Numbered from the stretch's first letter, positions 42,371-51,415 are shown. The stretch: DNA of 64,000 nt from JAGNKE01 sp964583335 (GCA_964583335.1 CAZOVG010000007.1:1-64000), one strand, 5' to 3'. Notes: generated by a model not told the origin, from the letters alone. A program made the numbers and translations.

Positions 42371-44608
42371 ATGGCCAAGAATAAAAACACCGCCCCCGCC
42401 GCAGAAATCATCGACCAGCAGTTCGGCGACATCCTCTCCGAGCGTTACCTGTCCTATGCGCTCTCCACGATCGTCAGCCGCTCGCTGCCCGATGTGCGCG
42501 ACGGCCTGAAACCCGTTCACCGCCGGATTCTCTACGCCATGCATCTGCTCCGCCTCTGGCCGGACCAGAAACACGTCAAATCCGCCCGCGTGGTGGGGGA
42601 TGTCATGGGTAAATTCCACCCGCACGGCGACACCGCGATTTACGACACCATGGTCCGCGTGGCCCAGAGCTTCGCGCAGCGCTACCCGCTCGTGGACGGG
42701 CAGGGGAACTTCGGCAGCATCGACGGCGACAACGCGGCGGCCATGCGTTACACCGAGGCCCGCCTGACCGACGTCGCGCTGCTCCTGCTCGAAGGCATAG
42801 AGGAAAACGCGGTCGATTTCCGCCCGACCTACGACAATCAGGACGTCGAGCCCGTCGTCCTGCCCGGCGGTTTCCCGAACCTGCTCGCCAACGGCTCCAG
42901 CGGCATCGCGGTCGGCATGGCCACCAACATCCCCCCCCACAACGTCGCCGAACTCTGCGAGGCGATGGAGTTGATGCTCGATAGTGACCCCAGCGTGGCC
43001 GAGCTTGTGAAAATCGTCAAAGGCCCCGACTTCCCCACGGCGGGGATTCTCGTCGAGGGCAAGGCCGAAATCCTCAAAGCCTATGAAACCGGCAGAGGCG
43101 CCTTCCGGGTTCGCGCAAAGTGGCACAAGGAAGAACTCAAGCAGGGCGCGTATCAGATCGTCATCACCGAAATTCCCTATCAGATCGACAAATCCAAACT
43201 CATTCAACGCATCGCCGATCTCATCGAAACCAAGAAAATCCCGATGCTCGACGACGTGCGCGACGAAAGCGCCGAGGATATGCGCATCGTCCTGATGCCC
43301 AAGAGCCGCAACGTCGAGGCCGAATTGCTGATGGAGGCGCTCTTCCGCTCCTGCGATCTCGAAACACGCTTCAACATGAACATGAACGTCCTTGAGGGCG
43401 GCAAGGTTCCGCGCGTGATGAACCTGAAGGAAGTCTTGCAAAACTGGCTGGACCACCAACAGGATGTCCTGATCCGCCGCTCGCAGTTCCAGTTGGACAA
43501 GCTTTTGCGCGACATTGAGATCCTTCAGGGCTTCATGCTCATCTACCTCAACGTCGATAAGGTCATCAAGATTATCCGCTTCGACGACCGCCCGAAAGAC
43601 AAGCTGATCAAGACCTTCACCCTGACCGATCTGCAGGCCGAGGAAATCCTCAATATGCGCCTGCGCCGCTTGAACAAGCTTCAGGAAATCGAAATCAAGC
43701 AGCAGCTTGAAGAGAAAGAAAAGGAACGCGACCGCCTTCAAAAATTAATTGGCTCCGAAGCGCGTCAATGGACACACATCAAGAAACAGATCGGCGAACT
43801 GAAAAAAATGTTCGGCCCCGACACCGCGCTCGGTAAGCGCCGCACCAAAATCGGCAAGCCGCCCGCGCCCATCACCGTGGACCTCAACGAGGCCATGATC
43901 GAAAAGGAACCCGTCACCGTCATCTGCTCCGACAAGGGCTGGATTCGCGGAATGAAGGGCCACGGCCATGATCTGCGGGACCTCAAATATAAGGACGGCG
44001 ACCGGGGCCGCTTCACGATCGAGGCGCAGACCACCGACAAGATCGTCATTTTCGCCACGAACGGCCGCTTCTACACGCTGGGCTGCGACAAGCTGCCCTC
44101 CGCGCGCGGCTTCGGCGAACCCGTCCGCCTGATGGCCGATATCCCCAACGATGCCGATATCACGGGCATCCTCGTCTTCCGCCCCGGCGCGAAGATTCTG
44201 GTGGCCTCCACCGAAGGGCGCGGCTTCATCGTCCCCTCCGATGACGTGCTGGCCCAGACCAAGAGCGGCAAGCAGATCCTGAACGTCTCCGGCAAGTCTG
44301 AGGCCGCCGTCTGCCGCTACATGGAGGAGGGCGACGACCATATCGCCGTAATCGGCAAAAACCGCAAGATGCTGGTCTTTGAAATCGGCGAGCTTCCCGT
44401 CATGAGCCGGGGCAAGGGCGTGCGCCTGCAAAAATTCAAGGATGGCGGACTCTCCGACGCTAAGACCTTCAACTGGGCAAAGGGCCTCAGCTTCAAATAC
44501 GGCGCGGGCGAAACCTTCGTCGGCGACCTCAACCCGTGGGTCGGCGCACGCGCCTCCGCCGGCCGCATGCCGCCGAACGGCTTCCCGAAGACGAACAGGT
44601 TTGATTGA
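42371..44608 (+). CDS. parC: DNA topoisomerase IV subunit A
   Basis: Breakage-reunion subunit that decatenates daughter chromosomes. The 745-aa protein has RSLPDVRDGLKPVHRRILYAM, the quinolone region GKFHPHGDTAIYDTM, and the catalytic Tyr in AMRYTEARL. The C-terminal half has beta-pinwheel blades (VICSDKGWIRGMKGHG and similar) without the GyrA box, which separates it from GyrA. In the quinolone pocket the positions of E. coli Ser80 and Glu84 read Thr and Asp, natural in many alphaproteobacteria. Nothing coding follows for 465 bp. Confidence 0.93.
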   Translation: MAKNKNTAPAAEIIDQQFGDILSERYLSYALSTIVSRSLPDVRDGLKPVHRRILYAMHLLRLWPDQKHVKSARVVGDVMGKFHPHGDTAIYDTMVRVAQSFAQRYPLVDGQGNFGSIDGDNAAAMRYTEARLTDVALLLLEGIEENAVDFRPTYDNQDVEPVVLPGGFPNLLANGSSGIAVGMATNIPPHNVAELCEAMELMLDSDPSVAELVKIVKGPDFPTAGILVEGKAEILKAYETGRGAFRVRAKWHKEELKQGAYQIVITEIPYQIDKSKLIQRIADLIETKKIPMLDDVRDESAEDMRIVLMPKSRNVEAELLMEALFRSCDLETRFNMNMNVLEGGKVPRVMNLKEVLQNWLDHQQDVLIRRSQFQLDKLLRDIEILQGFMLIYLNVDKVIKIIRFDDRPKDKLIKTFTLTDLQAEEILNMRLRRLNKLQEIEIKQQLEEKEKERDRLQKLIGSEARQWTHIKKQIGELKKMFGPDTALGKRRTKIGKPPAPITVDLNEAMIEKEPVTVICSDKGWIRGMKGHGHDLRDLKYKDGDRGRFTIEAQTTDKIVIFATNGRFYTLGCDKLPSARGFGEPVRLMADIPNDADITGILVFRPGAKILVASTEGRGFIVPSDDVLAQTKSGKQILNVSGKSEAAVCRYMEEGDDHIAVIGKNRKMLVFEIGELPVMSRGKGVRLQKFKDGGLSDAKTFNWAKGLSFKYGAGETFVGDLNPWVGARASAGRMPPNGFPKTNRFD

Positions 44609-44673
44609 ACATTTCCGGATCGGCTCCTGAACTTCTCTTTATGAACATTGTTTGTCATCGCCGCGCGCCCCGA

Positions 44674-44826
44674 TTGTCATCCCCGCGAAAGCGGGGATCC
44701 AGTCAATCAGCCACTATGGATTCCCACCTTCGCGGGTATCACACAGGCGCTCGTTGTGTCCGCTGTGGTCGTTGTGTTTCAAAAATGAGAAGGCCCCCCG
44801 AGGTTCCTGCTTGCGCAGGAATGTCA
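44674..44826. repeat. Inverted-repeat element with two hairpin ends
   Basis: The left end is TTGTCATCCCCGC-GAAA-GCGGGGAT (hairpin 44679-44698, 8-bp stem, GAAA loop). The right end, TTCCTGC-TTGC-GCAGGAA (44804-44821) plus TGTCAA, is a divergent inverted copy of the left end. The 100-bp middle has no gene. It resembles REP/BIME- or MITE-like units. Confidence 0.7.
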
Positions 44827-44937
44827 AAAAGATAAACCGCAGGGTCGGGCGTGTCCCACGAAAAACTTGGCGTCTTCGCGCCTCCGCGATTCATGGCGGA
44901 ATTACAGATTTTCGCCGAATGACAGCCGAGACAAATC

Positions 44938-45032
44938 CCGTCATTGCGAACCCGCGTCAAGCGGGTGTAGCAATCCATGAAAACCGGAAGGGGATTGCTT
45001 CGTCGGCCCGAAAGCCTCCTCGCAATGACGGA
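44938..45032. repeat. Palindromic GTCATTGCGA...TCGCAATGAC element
   Basis: Ends CGTCATTGCGA (left) and TCGCAATGACG (right) are inverted. Inside are a CCCGC-GTCAA-GCGGG hairpin (44951-44965) and AGCAATCC/GGATTGCT arms (44969-44976 and 44992-44999). This nested design matches the widespread interspersed repeat often seen in alphaproteobacterial and other genomes. Confidence 0.75.
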
Positions 45033-45073
45033 GGAAACGCCGCTCACATCGTGCCCGCTGTGTTTGACCAAAC

Positions 45074-46171
45074 CTAAGGAAACTCGACCTGTCCCGGCGT
45101 CTTGCGGAACGTGCCGATCGGCCGCATGGGCGGACGGTCGCCAGACGGAGCGTCTTCGCCTTCTTCGCCCTCTTCGCCGTCCAGACTCTCTTCGCCCTCA
45201 AGCGCGGCGCCGTCGTCTCCGGCGGGCTCGCCCTCCGTGCCTTGCCCTTCAGAAGCCTCAGCCTCGTCCGGGGGCAGGGGATTGGTCAGCTCCTCCTTGA
45301 GCAGGATGATGGTGATCCGCCGGTTGCGCGGGTCGGCGGGATTTTCGGCGATCAGCGGCTCCGTATCCGCCTTGCCCATGACGTTGTTCAGCCGGTCGGC
45401 GGCCATTCCGGAATCCAGAATGACCCGGCGGCTGGCGTTCGCCCGGTCGGCGGACAGCTCCCAGTTCGTATAGGTCGCCCCCGGAGAATATTTCACGCTG
45501 TCCGTATGCCCGCGCACCGAAAGCTCGTTCGGCATTTCGAGCACGACCTCGGTGATTTGCCTCAGCAGCGCCTCCGTCTTGGGAAACATCTTTGCGCTGC
45601 CGCTGGGGAACATCGGCTCCCCTTCCTGATCGACGATCTGGATGCGCAACCCCTCCGGCGTCATGTCGATGATCAGGTTCTTGGCGAGCTTCGCCAACTC
45701 GGGGCTTTTTTGGATCGCCTGCTTAAGCTTTTGCTCGACCTCCTTGAATTTTTTCTTCTCCGCTTCCTCGCGCGCCTTCTCGGCGGCGGATTTCAAATTC
45801 ACCTTGGACTGGCTCGACGAGCCGCGCAGCCGCTCCTTGTTGATCTGCTGCGGGGTGAGGGGATTCTGCGTGGAGGCCATGGCCCCCTGCGGCGACATCG
45901 TAAGGCCGCCCATGACCCCGCCCGCGCCGCTGGTATCCTGCGAGACCTTCGGGTGCGTCGGATCGAAATAGTTGGAGATCGCGTTCTTCTGCTCGTCCGT
46001 CGCGACGTTCAAAAGCCAAAGCAAAAGAAAGAACGCCATCATCGCCGTCACGAAGTCGGCATACGCGACCTTCCACGCGCCGCCGTGATGACCGCCGCCT
46101 TTGACGATCTTCTTGATGACGATCGGCTGGGCCTTGTCGTCGCTTTTATCTTTTTTTGCGGCCTCGGCCAC
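45074..46171 (-). CDS. motB: Flagellar motor stator protein MotB
   Basis: Peptidoglycan-anchored stator subunit. The 365-aa product has the N-terminal GGAWKVAYADFVTAMMAFFLLLWLL helix with the proton-binding Asp39, a long linker, and an OmpA-like domain (about 200-300) with VRGHTDS, NWELSADRANASRRVIL and NRRITIILL. The C-terminal 60 residues are very acidic (Glu/Asp/Gly). The start is GTG. It is 27 bp downstream of motA. Asp at the ion site does not by itself decide between H+ and Na+, but the sequence is MotB-like. Confidence 0.93.
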   Translation of the reverse strand: MAEAAKKDKSDDKAQPIVIKKIVKGGGHHGGAWKVAYADFVTAMMAFFLLLWLLNVATDEQKNAISNYFDPTHPKVSQDTSGAGGVMGGLTMSPQGAMASTQNPLTPQQINKERLRGSSSQSKVNLKSAAEKAREEAEKKKFKEVEQKLKQAIQKSPELAKLAKNLIIDMTPEGLRIQIVDQEGEPMFPSGSAKMFPKTEALLRQITEVVLEMPNELSVRGHTDSVKYSPGATYTNWELSADRANASRRVILDSGMAADRLNNVMGKADTEPLIAENPADPRNRRITIILLKEELTNPLPPDEAEASEGQGTEGEPAGDDGAALEGEESLDGEEGEEGEDAPSGDRPPMRPIGTFRKTPGQVEFP

Positions 46172-46198
46172 GTCTCGGCACTCCCGCCCGTTGAAACC

Positions 46199-47083
46199 CT
46201 AGAACGCGGGCGTTTCGTTCAGCTTCGCTTCAAGCTCCTGGAACGTCGGCTGCACGTCATGCGGCAGGAGCTTGCGCGGAAACTCCACCGCAACCTGCGG
46301 CGCGGCGCCGTTCAGGAAGGCGATGATCCCGGTCTTAATACATTTATAATACGTGATTTCCGTCTCGGCCTTGGCGGTCATGGCCGACGCGATGGGTGCA
46401 ACGAACGCATACGAAAGCCAAACCCCGAGGAACGTCCCGACGAGCGCCCCGCCGATCAGCTTCCCCAGAACCTCCGGCGGCTCGGAAATAGACGCCATGG
46501 TTTTGATAACCCCCAGAACCGCCGCGACGATACCCAGCGCCGGAATCCCGTCCGCCATAGCCTGCACCGCATGGCCGGGATGCGCCTCGTGATGCGCGAT
46601 CACCTCGATCTCGGCGTCCATGAGCGCCTCAAGCTGGAACGGGTTCTCGTTCCCCAGCGAGATAATCCGCAGATAATCGCAGAAAAACACGATGGCGTGA
46701 TGATTATGCTGGAACGTGGGAAAGTTTTTGAACAGCTCGCTCTCATCAGGCTTCTCGATATGCTGCTCGATCGCCAGCCAGCCCTTCGAGCGCGCCAGCT
46801 TGAACACCGCGAACATCATACAGAGCAATTCTATGTAATCGTCCTTGGAATAGGCCGAGGGCTTAGCCAGAGCGCTCATATACTTGGCTGAACCCTTGAT
46901 CACGTCCATCGAGTTCGCGACCAGAAACGCGCTGATCGCGCAGCCCATGATGATGACGATCTCACCCGGCGCGGCGGGAAGAATCGCGCCCGTCAGCAGA
47001 TGCATGGCCTTCTCGAATCCGGCGGTCATGACAAGCCCGCCGAACGTGGAGACTAAAACGAGAAGAAGGCCAAGAAGCTTCAT
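46199..47083 (-). CDS. motA: Flagellar motor stator protein MotA
   Basis: Ion-channel stator subunit; 294 aa, four membrane segments (about 1-25, 32-52, 165-190, 200-220), and a long cytoplasmic loop with conserved charged residues that engage FliG. Family blocks GEIVIIMGCAISAFLVAN, GMADGIPALGIVAAVLGVIKTM-like and GTFLGVWLSYAFVAPIA are visible. It forms an operon with motB. fliL lies at 55.3 kb; other flagellar genes are outside the window. Confidence 0.93.
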   Translation of the reverse strand: MKLLGLLLVLVSTFGGLVMTAGFEKAMHLLTGAILPAAPGEIVIIMGCAISAFLVANSMDVIKGSAKYMSALAKPSAYSKDDYIELLCMMFAVFKLARSKGWLAIEQHIEKPDESELFKNFPTFQHNHHAIVFFCDYLRIISLGNENPFQLEALMDAEIEVIAHHEAHPGHAVQAMADGIPALGIVAAVLGVIKTMASISEPPEVLGKLIGGALVGTFLGVWLSYAFVAPIASAMTAKAETEITYYKCIKTGIIAFLNGAAPQVAVEFPRKLLPHDVQPTFQELEAKLNETPAF

Positions 47084-47252
47084 AACTGTAACACCGGAAT
47101 CTTACCCCAACAGCGCGAACGGAAAAACGCAGAAATGAACGCAGAAAGAGGCCGGAGAGAACACCGACCGGATATTCAGAAACACGAATATTCTTGAATC
47201 TTTCCGTGCCCCGCGCAAGGGAAGGGGGGCATAAAAGAAAAGTTTTAGGCAG

Positions 47253-48260
47253 CTATTTTCCGGCCAGCAACCGCGCAGCGTCCGTGGCGGCATACGTCAG
47301 GATGCCGTCCGCGCCCGCCCGTTTGAAACAACCGAGTGTCTCCATCAGCGCGGAAGGATAATCCAGCCAGCCGTTCGCCGCCGCCGCGCGCAGCATCGCG
47401 TACTCTCCGCTGACGTGATAGGCGAAGGTTGGAACGCCAAATGTCAGTTTTACGTCCCGCACGATATCGAGATAAGGCAGGCCCGGCTTGACCATCACCA
47501 TATCCGCCCCTTCGGAAAGGTCCAGCGCGACCTCGCGTAGCGCCTCGCTGCTATTCGCCGGATTCATCTGATAGGTTTTCTTGTCCCCCGTGAGGCACCC
47601 CTTAGACTGCACCGCGTCCCGGAAGGGCCCGTAAAAGGCCGAGGCGTATTTGGCGGCATAGGACAAAATGATCGTATCCTTATACCCCGCCCGGTCCAGC
47701 CCGGCGCGGATCGCCCCGACCCGCCCGTCCATCATGTCCGACGGCGCGATGACGTCCGCCCCCGCCTGCGCCTGCACCAGAGCCTGCCGACACAGAACCT
47801 CGAGCGTCTCGTCGTTCAAAATGACTCCGTCACGCAAAAGCCCGTCATGCCCGTGCGTGGTATAGGGGTCCAGTGCGACGTCGGTAATGATCCCGACTTC
47901 GGGGACGCTTTTCTTGATCGCGTAAACGGCGCGGCAGATGAGATTCTCGGAATTTCCGGCCTCCCGCCCGTCCTCGGTTTTCTTGTGCGCGGGCGTGATC
48001 GGGAACAGCGCGATGGCACGAATGCCTAAGTCCCGGGCCTCCCGAACCGCATCGACGGCAAGATCAATACTCAGCCTTTCAACCCCCGGCATAGAGGGAA
48101 TATCCTCGCGCACGCCTTGCCCCTCAATCACAAAGAGCGGCCATATAAGATCAGTTACGGAAACTCGCGTTTCCTGCACAAGGTCGCGAATCCAAGGCTG
48201 AGCGCGCAAACGCCTCATCCGAACCGCAGGAAAAGCCTCAAAATACTTGAAATTTGTCAT
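47253..48260 (-). CDS. hemB: Delta-aminolevulinic acid dehydratase (porphobilinogen synthase)
   Basis: Condenses two 5-aminolevulinates into porphobilinogen for heme. The 335-aa enzyme has the Schiff-base lysines K204 (YAAKYAS) and K258 (MVMVKPGLPYLD). The metal loop reads DVALDPYTTHGHDG: Asp replaces the Cys residues of the zinc-type enzymes, so this is the magnesium-dependent type known from Pseudomonas and Bradyrhizobium. It is divergent from the LdtR-like gene across 149 bp. Confidence 0.95.
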   Translation of the reverse strand: MTNFKYFEAFPAVRMRRLRAQPWIRDLVQETRVSVTDLIWPLFVIEGQGVREDIPSMPGVERLSIDLAVDAVREARDLGIRAIALFPITPAHKKTEDGREAGNSENLICRAVYAIKKSVPEVGIITDVALDPYTTHGHDGLLRDGVILNDETLEVLCRQALVQAQAGADVIAPSDMMDGRVGAIRAGLDRAGYKDTIILSYAAKYASAFYGPFRDAVQSKGCLTGDKKTYQMNPANSSEALREVALDLSEGADMVMVKPGLPYLDIVRDVKLTFGVPTFAYHVSGEYAMLRAAAANGWLDYPSALMETLGCFKRAGADGILTYAATDAARLLAGK

Positions 48261-48409
48261 GTCTTTTACATTTCTTTAAGTCAAACGCATTAAAAATTAT
48301 CTTTGTGCATTGATCAATTGTTTATTATGATCACCGCAATTAAGACCGCCCCAAAGCCTGCAATCAAAAGGGCTAGGCAAAAACCGGATAAAAAACAGAG
48401 ATAGATATC

Positions 48410-48868
48410 GTGACGACACCTTACTACGAATCCATCCAGTTGATCGAACGTCTTCACCGCCACTTCTTGGATGTGTTGAAAGTCGAGCTGGACAAGCGCG
48501 GCATTCAGGACATCAACAACGTTCAGAGCATGATCCTCTACAACGTCGGCGATGAGGAAATGACCGTGGGCGAACTCACGATCCGGGGTTATTACCTCGG
48601 CTCCAACGTCTCCTACAACGTCAAAAAGATGGTCGAGAACGGCTATCTGGTGCAGGAACGCTCCGTCCACGACAAGCGTTCCATCCGCGTCCGCCTCTCC
48701 GACAAGGGCACGGACCTGCGCAACATGATCTCCGATATGTTCAAACGCCATGAGCAAACCCTCGGCGGAACCGAGATCAAGGCCCAAAGCTTGGTCGAAC
48801 TCAACAAGACCCTCAAGATGCTCGAACGCTTCTGGGCGCACCAGACCAACTTCTCCGGCGGGTTCTAA
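48410..48868 (+). CDS. MarR-family winged-helix regulator, LdtR-like
   Basis: A 152-aa regulator. The N-terminus YYESIQLIERLHRHFLDVLK and the wing region MTVGELTIRGYYLGSNVSYNVKKMVENGYLVQERSVHDKRS match LdtR, the alphaproteobacterial MarR protein that in Liberibacter controls an L,D-transpeptidase and stress tolerance. An L,D-transpeptidase gene lies at 36.2 kb in this window; regulation of it is inferred only. The start is GTG at 48410. The divergent hemB neighbour is the frequent arrangement in this class. DUF6898 follows 17 bp later. Confidence 0.85.
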   Translation: MTTPYYESIQLIERLHRHFLDVLKVELDKRGIQDINNVQSMILYNVGDEEMTVGELTIRGYYLGSNVSYNVKKMVENGYLVQERSVHDKRSIRVRLSDKGTDLRNMISDMFKRHEQTLGGTEIKAQSLVELNKTLKMLERFWAHQTNFSGGF

Positions 48869-48885
48869 AACCCGGCATAGCAAGC

Positions 48886-49086
48886 ATGGCCAAAGACCTC
48901 CTGCACGGGCGCGAAATCATCATCGAATTCCGCCCTATCGGCGCGGTCGTGAGGGTCTCCGCGATGGACACCCAGACCCTCACCGAAATCTCGATTCAGG
49001 GCCCCGCCTCGGCGGGGGAAGAGATTTTAAAGCGCAACGCAGTCCGGCGCCTCGAATACGTCCTGAAAAAGAAGGGATTGATTTAA
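48886..49086 (+). CDS. DUF6898-type small protein
   Basis: A 66-aa protein (GREIIIEFRPIGAVVRVSAMDTQTLTEISIQGP, then EILKRNAVRRLEYVLKKKG) of a small alphaproteobacterial family of unknown function. It is a compact beta-sheet plus helix. It sits between the LdtR-like gene and rpiB with short gaps, probably in one transcript. Confidence 0.8.
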   Translation: MAKDLLHGREIIIEFRPIGAVVRVSAMDTQTLTEISIQGPASAGEEILKRNAVRRLEYVLKKKGLI

Positions 49087-49112
49087 AACCCTCCGCCCCC
49101 CTATAAAGGGGC

Positions 49113-49550
49113 ATGAAAACCAAGATCGCCATAGGCTCCGACCACGCCGGCCTCCGTCTGAAAGACGCCATCAAGGAGCGGTTTAAAGACCAGTTTGAAT
49201 GGCTGGATCTGGGCACCAATACCCCCGATTCCGTTGATTACCCCGACTTTGGCGCCGCCGTCGCCCGCGCGGTGATCGAGGGCAAGGCGGAAAAGGGCGT
49301 CGTCATCTGCGGCTCGGGCATCGGAATTTCGATCGCCGCCAACCGTTTCCCGGAAATCCGCTGCGCCCTCTGCACGGATTCGACCATGGCGCGCCTCTCG
49401 CGCCTGCACAACGACGCCAATATCGTGGCGCTCGGCGAACGCCTGACGGGCGCCGAACTCGCGTTCGATATTGTTGAAACCTTTATGAAAACGTCCTATG
49501 AAGGAGGACGCCACGCCAAGCGCGTCGATAAATTATCGAAATTATGTTGA
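49113..49550 (+). CDS. rpiB: Ribose 5-phosphate isomerase B
   Basis: Interconverts ribose 5-phosphate and ribulose 5-phosphate, feeding both nucleotide and riboflavin synthesis downstream. The 145-aa protein has IGSDHAGLRLKDAIK, GVVICGSGIGISIAANRF with the catalytic Cys, and the substrate-binding LHNDANIVALG. It is followed by glyA (32 bp), an order seen across alphaproteobacteria. Confidence 0.94.
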   Translation: MKTKIAIGSDHAGLRLKDAIKERFKDQFEWLDLGTNTPDSVDYPDFGAAVARAVIEGKAEKGVVICGSGIGISIAANRFPEIRCALCTDSTMARLSRLHNDANIVALGERLTGAELAFDIVETFMKTSYEGGRHAKRVDKLSKLC

Positions 49551-49582
49551 GTTAACGACGACCGAAAGGAAACGAACAGCAC

Positions 49583-50896
49583 ATGTCAAACGCGGCCATC
49601 AAACACACGGCAGGGGACTTCAGCGGATTTTTCACCGAGGATTTGAAATCGGCGGATAAGGCCGTCTTCGACGCCATCCAGCTCGAACTCGACCGCCAGC
49701 AAAGCCAGATCGAGCTGATCGCTTCCGAGAACATCGTCTCCCGCGCCGTGCTTCAGGCGCAGGGCTCCGTCCTCACCAACAAATACGCCGAAGGCTACCC
49801 CGGTCGCCGCTACTACGGCGGATGCGAATTTGTGGATATCATCGAGGACCTCGCCCGCGACCGCGCGAAACAGCTCTTCGGCGCGAAATACGCGAACGTC
49901 CAGCCCAACTCCGGCTCTCAGGCCAACCAAGGCGTGATGATGGCGCTGCTCCAGCCCGGCGACACCATCCTCGGCATGGCGCTGGCCTCAGGCGGTCACC
50001 TGACCCACGGCGCGGCCCCCAACCAGTCCGGCAAATGGTTCAACGCGATTCAATACGGCGTTCGCAAGGACAACGCCTTGCTCGATTACGATGAAGTCGA
50101 GGCGCTCGCCAAACAGCACAAACCCAAGATGATCATCGCGGGCGCATCCGCCTATCCGCGCCAGATCGACTTCAAGCGCTTCCGCGCGATCGCCGATTCC
50201 ATCGGCGCGTACCTGTTCGTGGACATGGCGCACTATGCGGGCCTGATCGCGGGCGGCGCATATGACAGCCCCGTGCCCCACGCGCACGTCACAACCACCA
50301 CAACCCACAAGACCCTGCGCGGCCCGCGCGGCGGGATGATCCTGACCGACGATCTGGAGATCTTCAAAAAGATCAACTCGGCGATCTTCCCCGGCATCCA
50401 GGGCGGCCCCTTGATGCACGTCATCGCGGGCAAGGCCGTTTGCTACGGCGAGGCGCTCAAGCCCGATTTCAAACTCTACGCCAAGGCGATCGTCGAGAAC
50501 GCCCGCGTTCTGGCCGAGACCCTTAAATCCGGCGGCGTGGATATCGTCTCCGGCGGAACCGACAGCCATATTGTACTCGTCGATCTGCGCCCCAAGGGCC
50601 TGACCGGAACCGTGACCGAGAAATCCCTCGAACATGCCGGCATGACCTGCAACAAAAACGCCGTGCCGTACGATCCCGAGCCGCCGATGGTCACCTCCGG
50701 TGTCCGTCTCGGAACGCCCGCCGCCACCAGCCGTGGCTTCGGTCCGGCGGAATGGAAACAGGTCGGCGAGATGATCACCGAAGTGCTGAACGGTCTGAAG
50801 GCGAACGGCCCCGAAGGCAACGCCGCCGTCGAAGCCGCCGTGAAGAAAAAGGTCGAAGCCCTCTGCGCGAAATTCCCGATTTATCCGAAGGAGTGA
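49583..50896 (+). CDS. glyA: Serine hydroxymethyltransferase
   Basis: PLP enzyme interconverting serine and glycine and charging tetrahydrofolate with one-carbon units. The 437-aa product has IELIASENIVSRAVLQAQGSVLTNKYAEGYPGRRYYGG, NSGSQANQGVM, HLTHG and the PLP-lysine motif TTTTHKTLRGPRGG. A GAAAGGA site precedes the ATG. It begins the chain glyA-nrdR-ribD-ribE-ribBA-ribH-nusB on one strand. Confidence 0.96.
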   Translation: MSNAAIKHTAGDFSGFFTEDLKSADKAVFDAIQLELDRQQSQIELIASENIVSRAVLQAQGSVLTNKYAEGYPGRRYYGGCEFVDIIEDLARDRAKQLFGAKYANVQPNSGSQANQGVMMALLQPGDTILGMALASGGHLTHGAAPNQSGKWFNAIQYGVRKDNALLDYDEVEALAKQHKPKMIIAGASAYPRQIDFKRFRAIADSIGAYLFVDMAHYAGLIAGGAYDSPVPHAHVTTTTTHKTLRGPRGGMILTDDLEIFKKINSAIFPGIQGGPLMHVIAGKAVCYGEALKPDFKLYAKAIVENARVLAETLKSGGVDIVSGGTDSHIVLVDLRPKGLTGTVTEKSLEHAGMTCNKNAVPYDPEPPMVTSGVRLGTPAATSRGFGPAEWKQVGEMITEVLNGLKANGPEGNAAVEAAVKKKVEALCAKFPIYPKE

Positions 50897-50924
50897 TCGC
50901 GCGCAAACAGATTAGGGGAGGTTA

Positions 50925-51413
50925 ATGCGCTGCCCGTTCTGCGGACACGACGAGACTCAAGTGAAGGACTCGCGTCCCAGCGAGGACAACGCGGCCATAC
51001 GCCGCCGCCGTTCTTGCCCGGAATGCGGCCAACGCTTCACGACCTTCGAGCGCGTCCAGCTCCGCGAGATGACGGTGGTGAAGGCGGGTAACCGCCGCCA
51101 GCCCTTCGACCGCGACAAGATCATCCGCTCGATGCAGGTCGCCTTGCGCAAGCGACCTGTGGAAATTTCCGACATCGAGCGCGCCGCCGACGGCATAGTG
51201 CGCTATCTGGAATCGCAGGGCGAAACCGAGGTCACCTCCGGCGCGATCGGCGAAGAGGTCATGAAGGCCCTCATCGGCCTCGACGTGGTGGGCTATATCC
51301 GCTTCGCGTCCGTCTATAAAGACTTCCGCCAGCCCGAAGACTTTCATGCCTTTCTGAACGAATTCAAGAATCTCGAAATTAAGCCCGGGCGGGCTTCCAA
51401 AAAGGTCTCCTGA
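50925..51413 (+). CDS. nrdR: Transcriptional repressor NrdR
   Basis: Repressor of ribonucleotide reductase genes that senses ATP/dATP. The 162-aa protein has the N-terminal zinc ribbon (CPFCGHDETQVKDSR and CPECGQRFTTFER) and the ATP-cone (MTVVKAGNRRQPFDRDKIIRSMQVALRK). GGGGAGG precedes the ATG. The place between glyA and ribD is its standard position in alphaproteobacteria. Confidence 0.96.
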   Translation: MRCPFCGHDETQVKDSRPSEDNAAIRRRRSCPECGQRFTTFERVQLREMTVVKAGNRRQPFDRDKIIRSMQVALRKRPVEISDIERAADGIVRYLESQGETEVTSGAIGEEVMKALIGLDVVGYIRFASVYKDFRQPEDFHAFLNEFKNLEIKPGRASKKVS

Positions 51414-51415
51414 TC

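Larger units (their letters stand above)
44609..45073. repeat. 465-bp gene-free mosaic of palindromic interspersed repeats
   Basis: Between the convergent ends of parC and motB. No frame has coding character. It contains at least two inverted-repeat elements (44674-44826 and 44938-45032, listed separately) and two other repeat-like tracts, at about 44744-44790 and 44850-44905 (a GCGTCTTCGCGCCTCCGCG-like stretch). Such modules recur in many bacterial genomes as intergenic repeats. No transposase is present. Confidence 0.75.

Noticed and set aside
41564..43741. 725-codon minus-strand frame opposite recO and parC
   Set aside because: Spans two well-supported plus-strand genes and has antisense composition.
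45242..46891. 549-codon plus-strand frame opposite motB and motA
   Set aside because: Shadow frame. MotA and MotB are clear on the minus strand.
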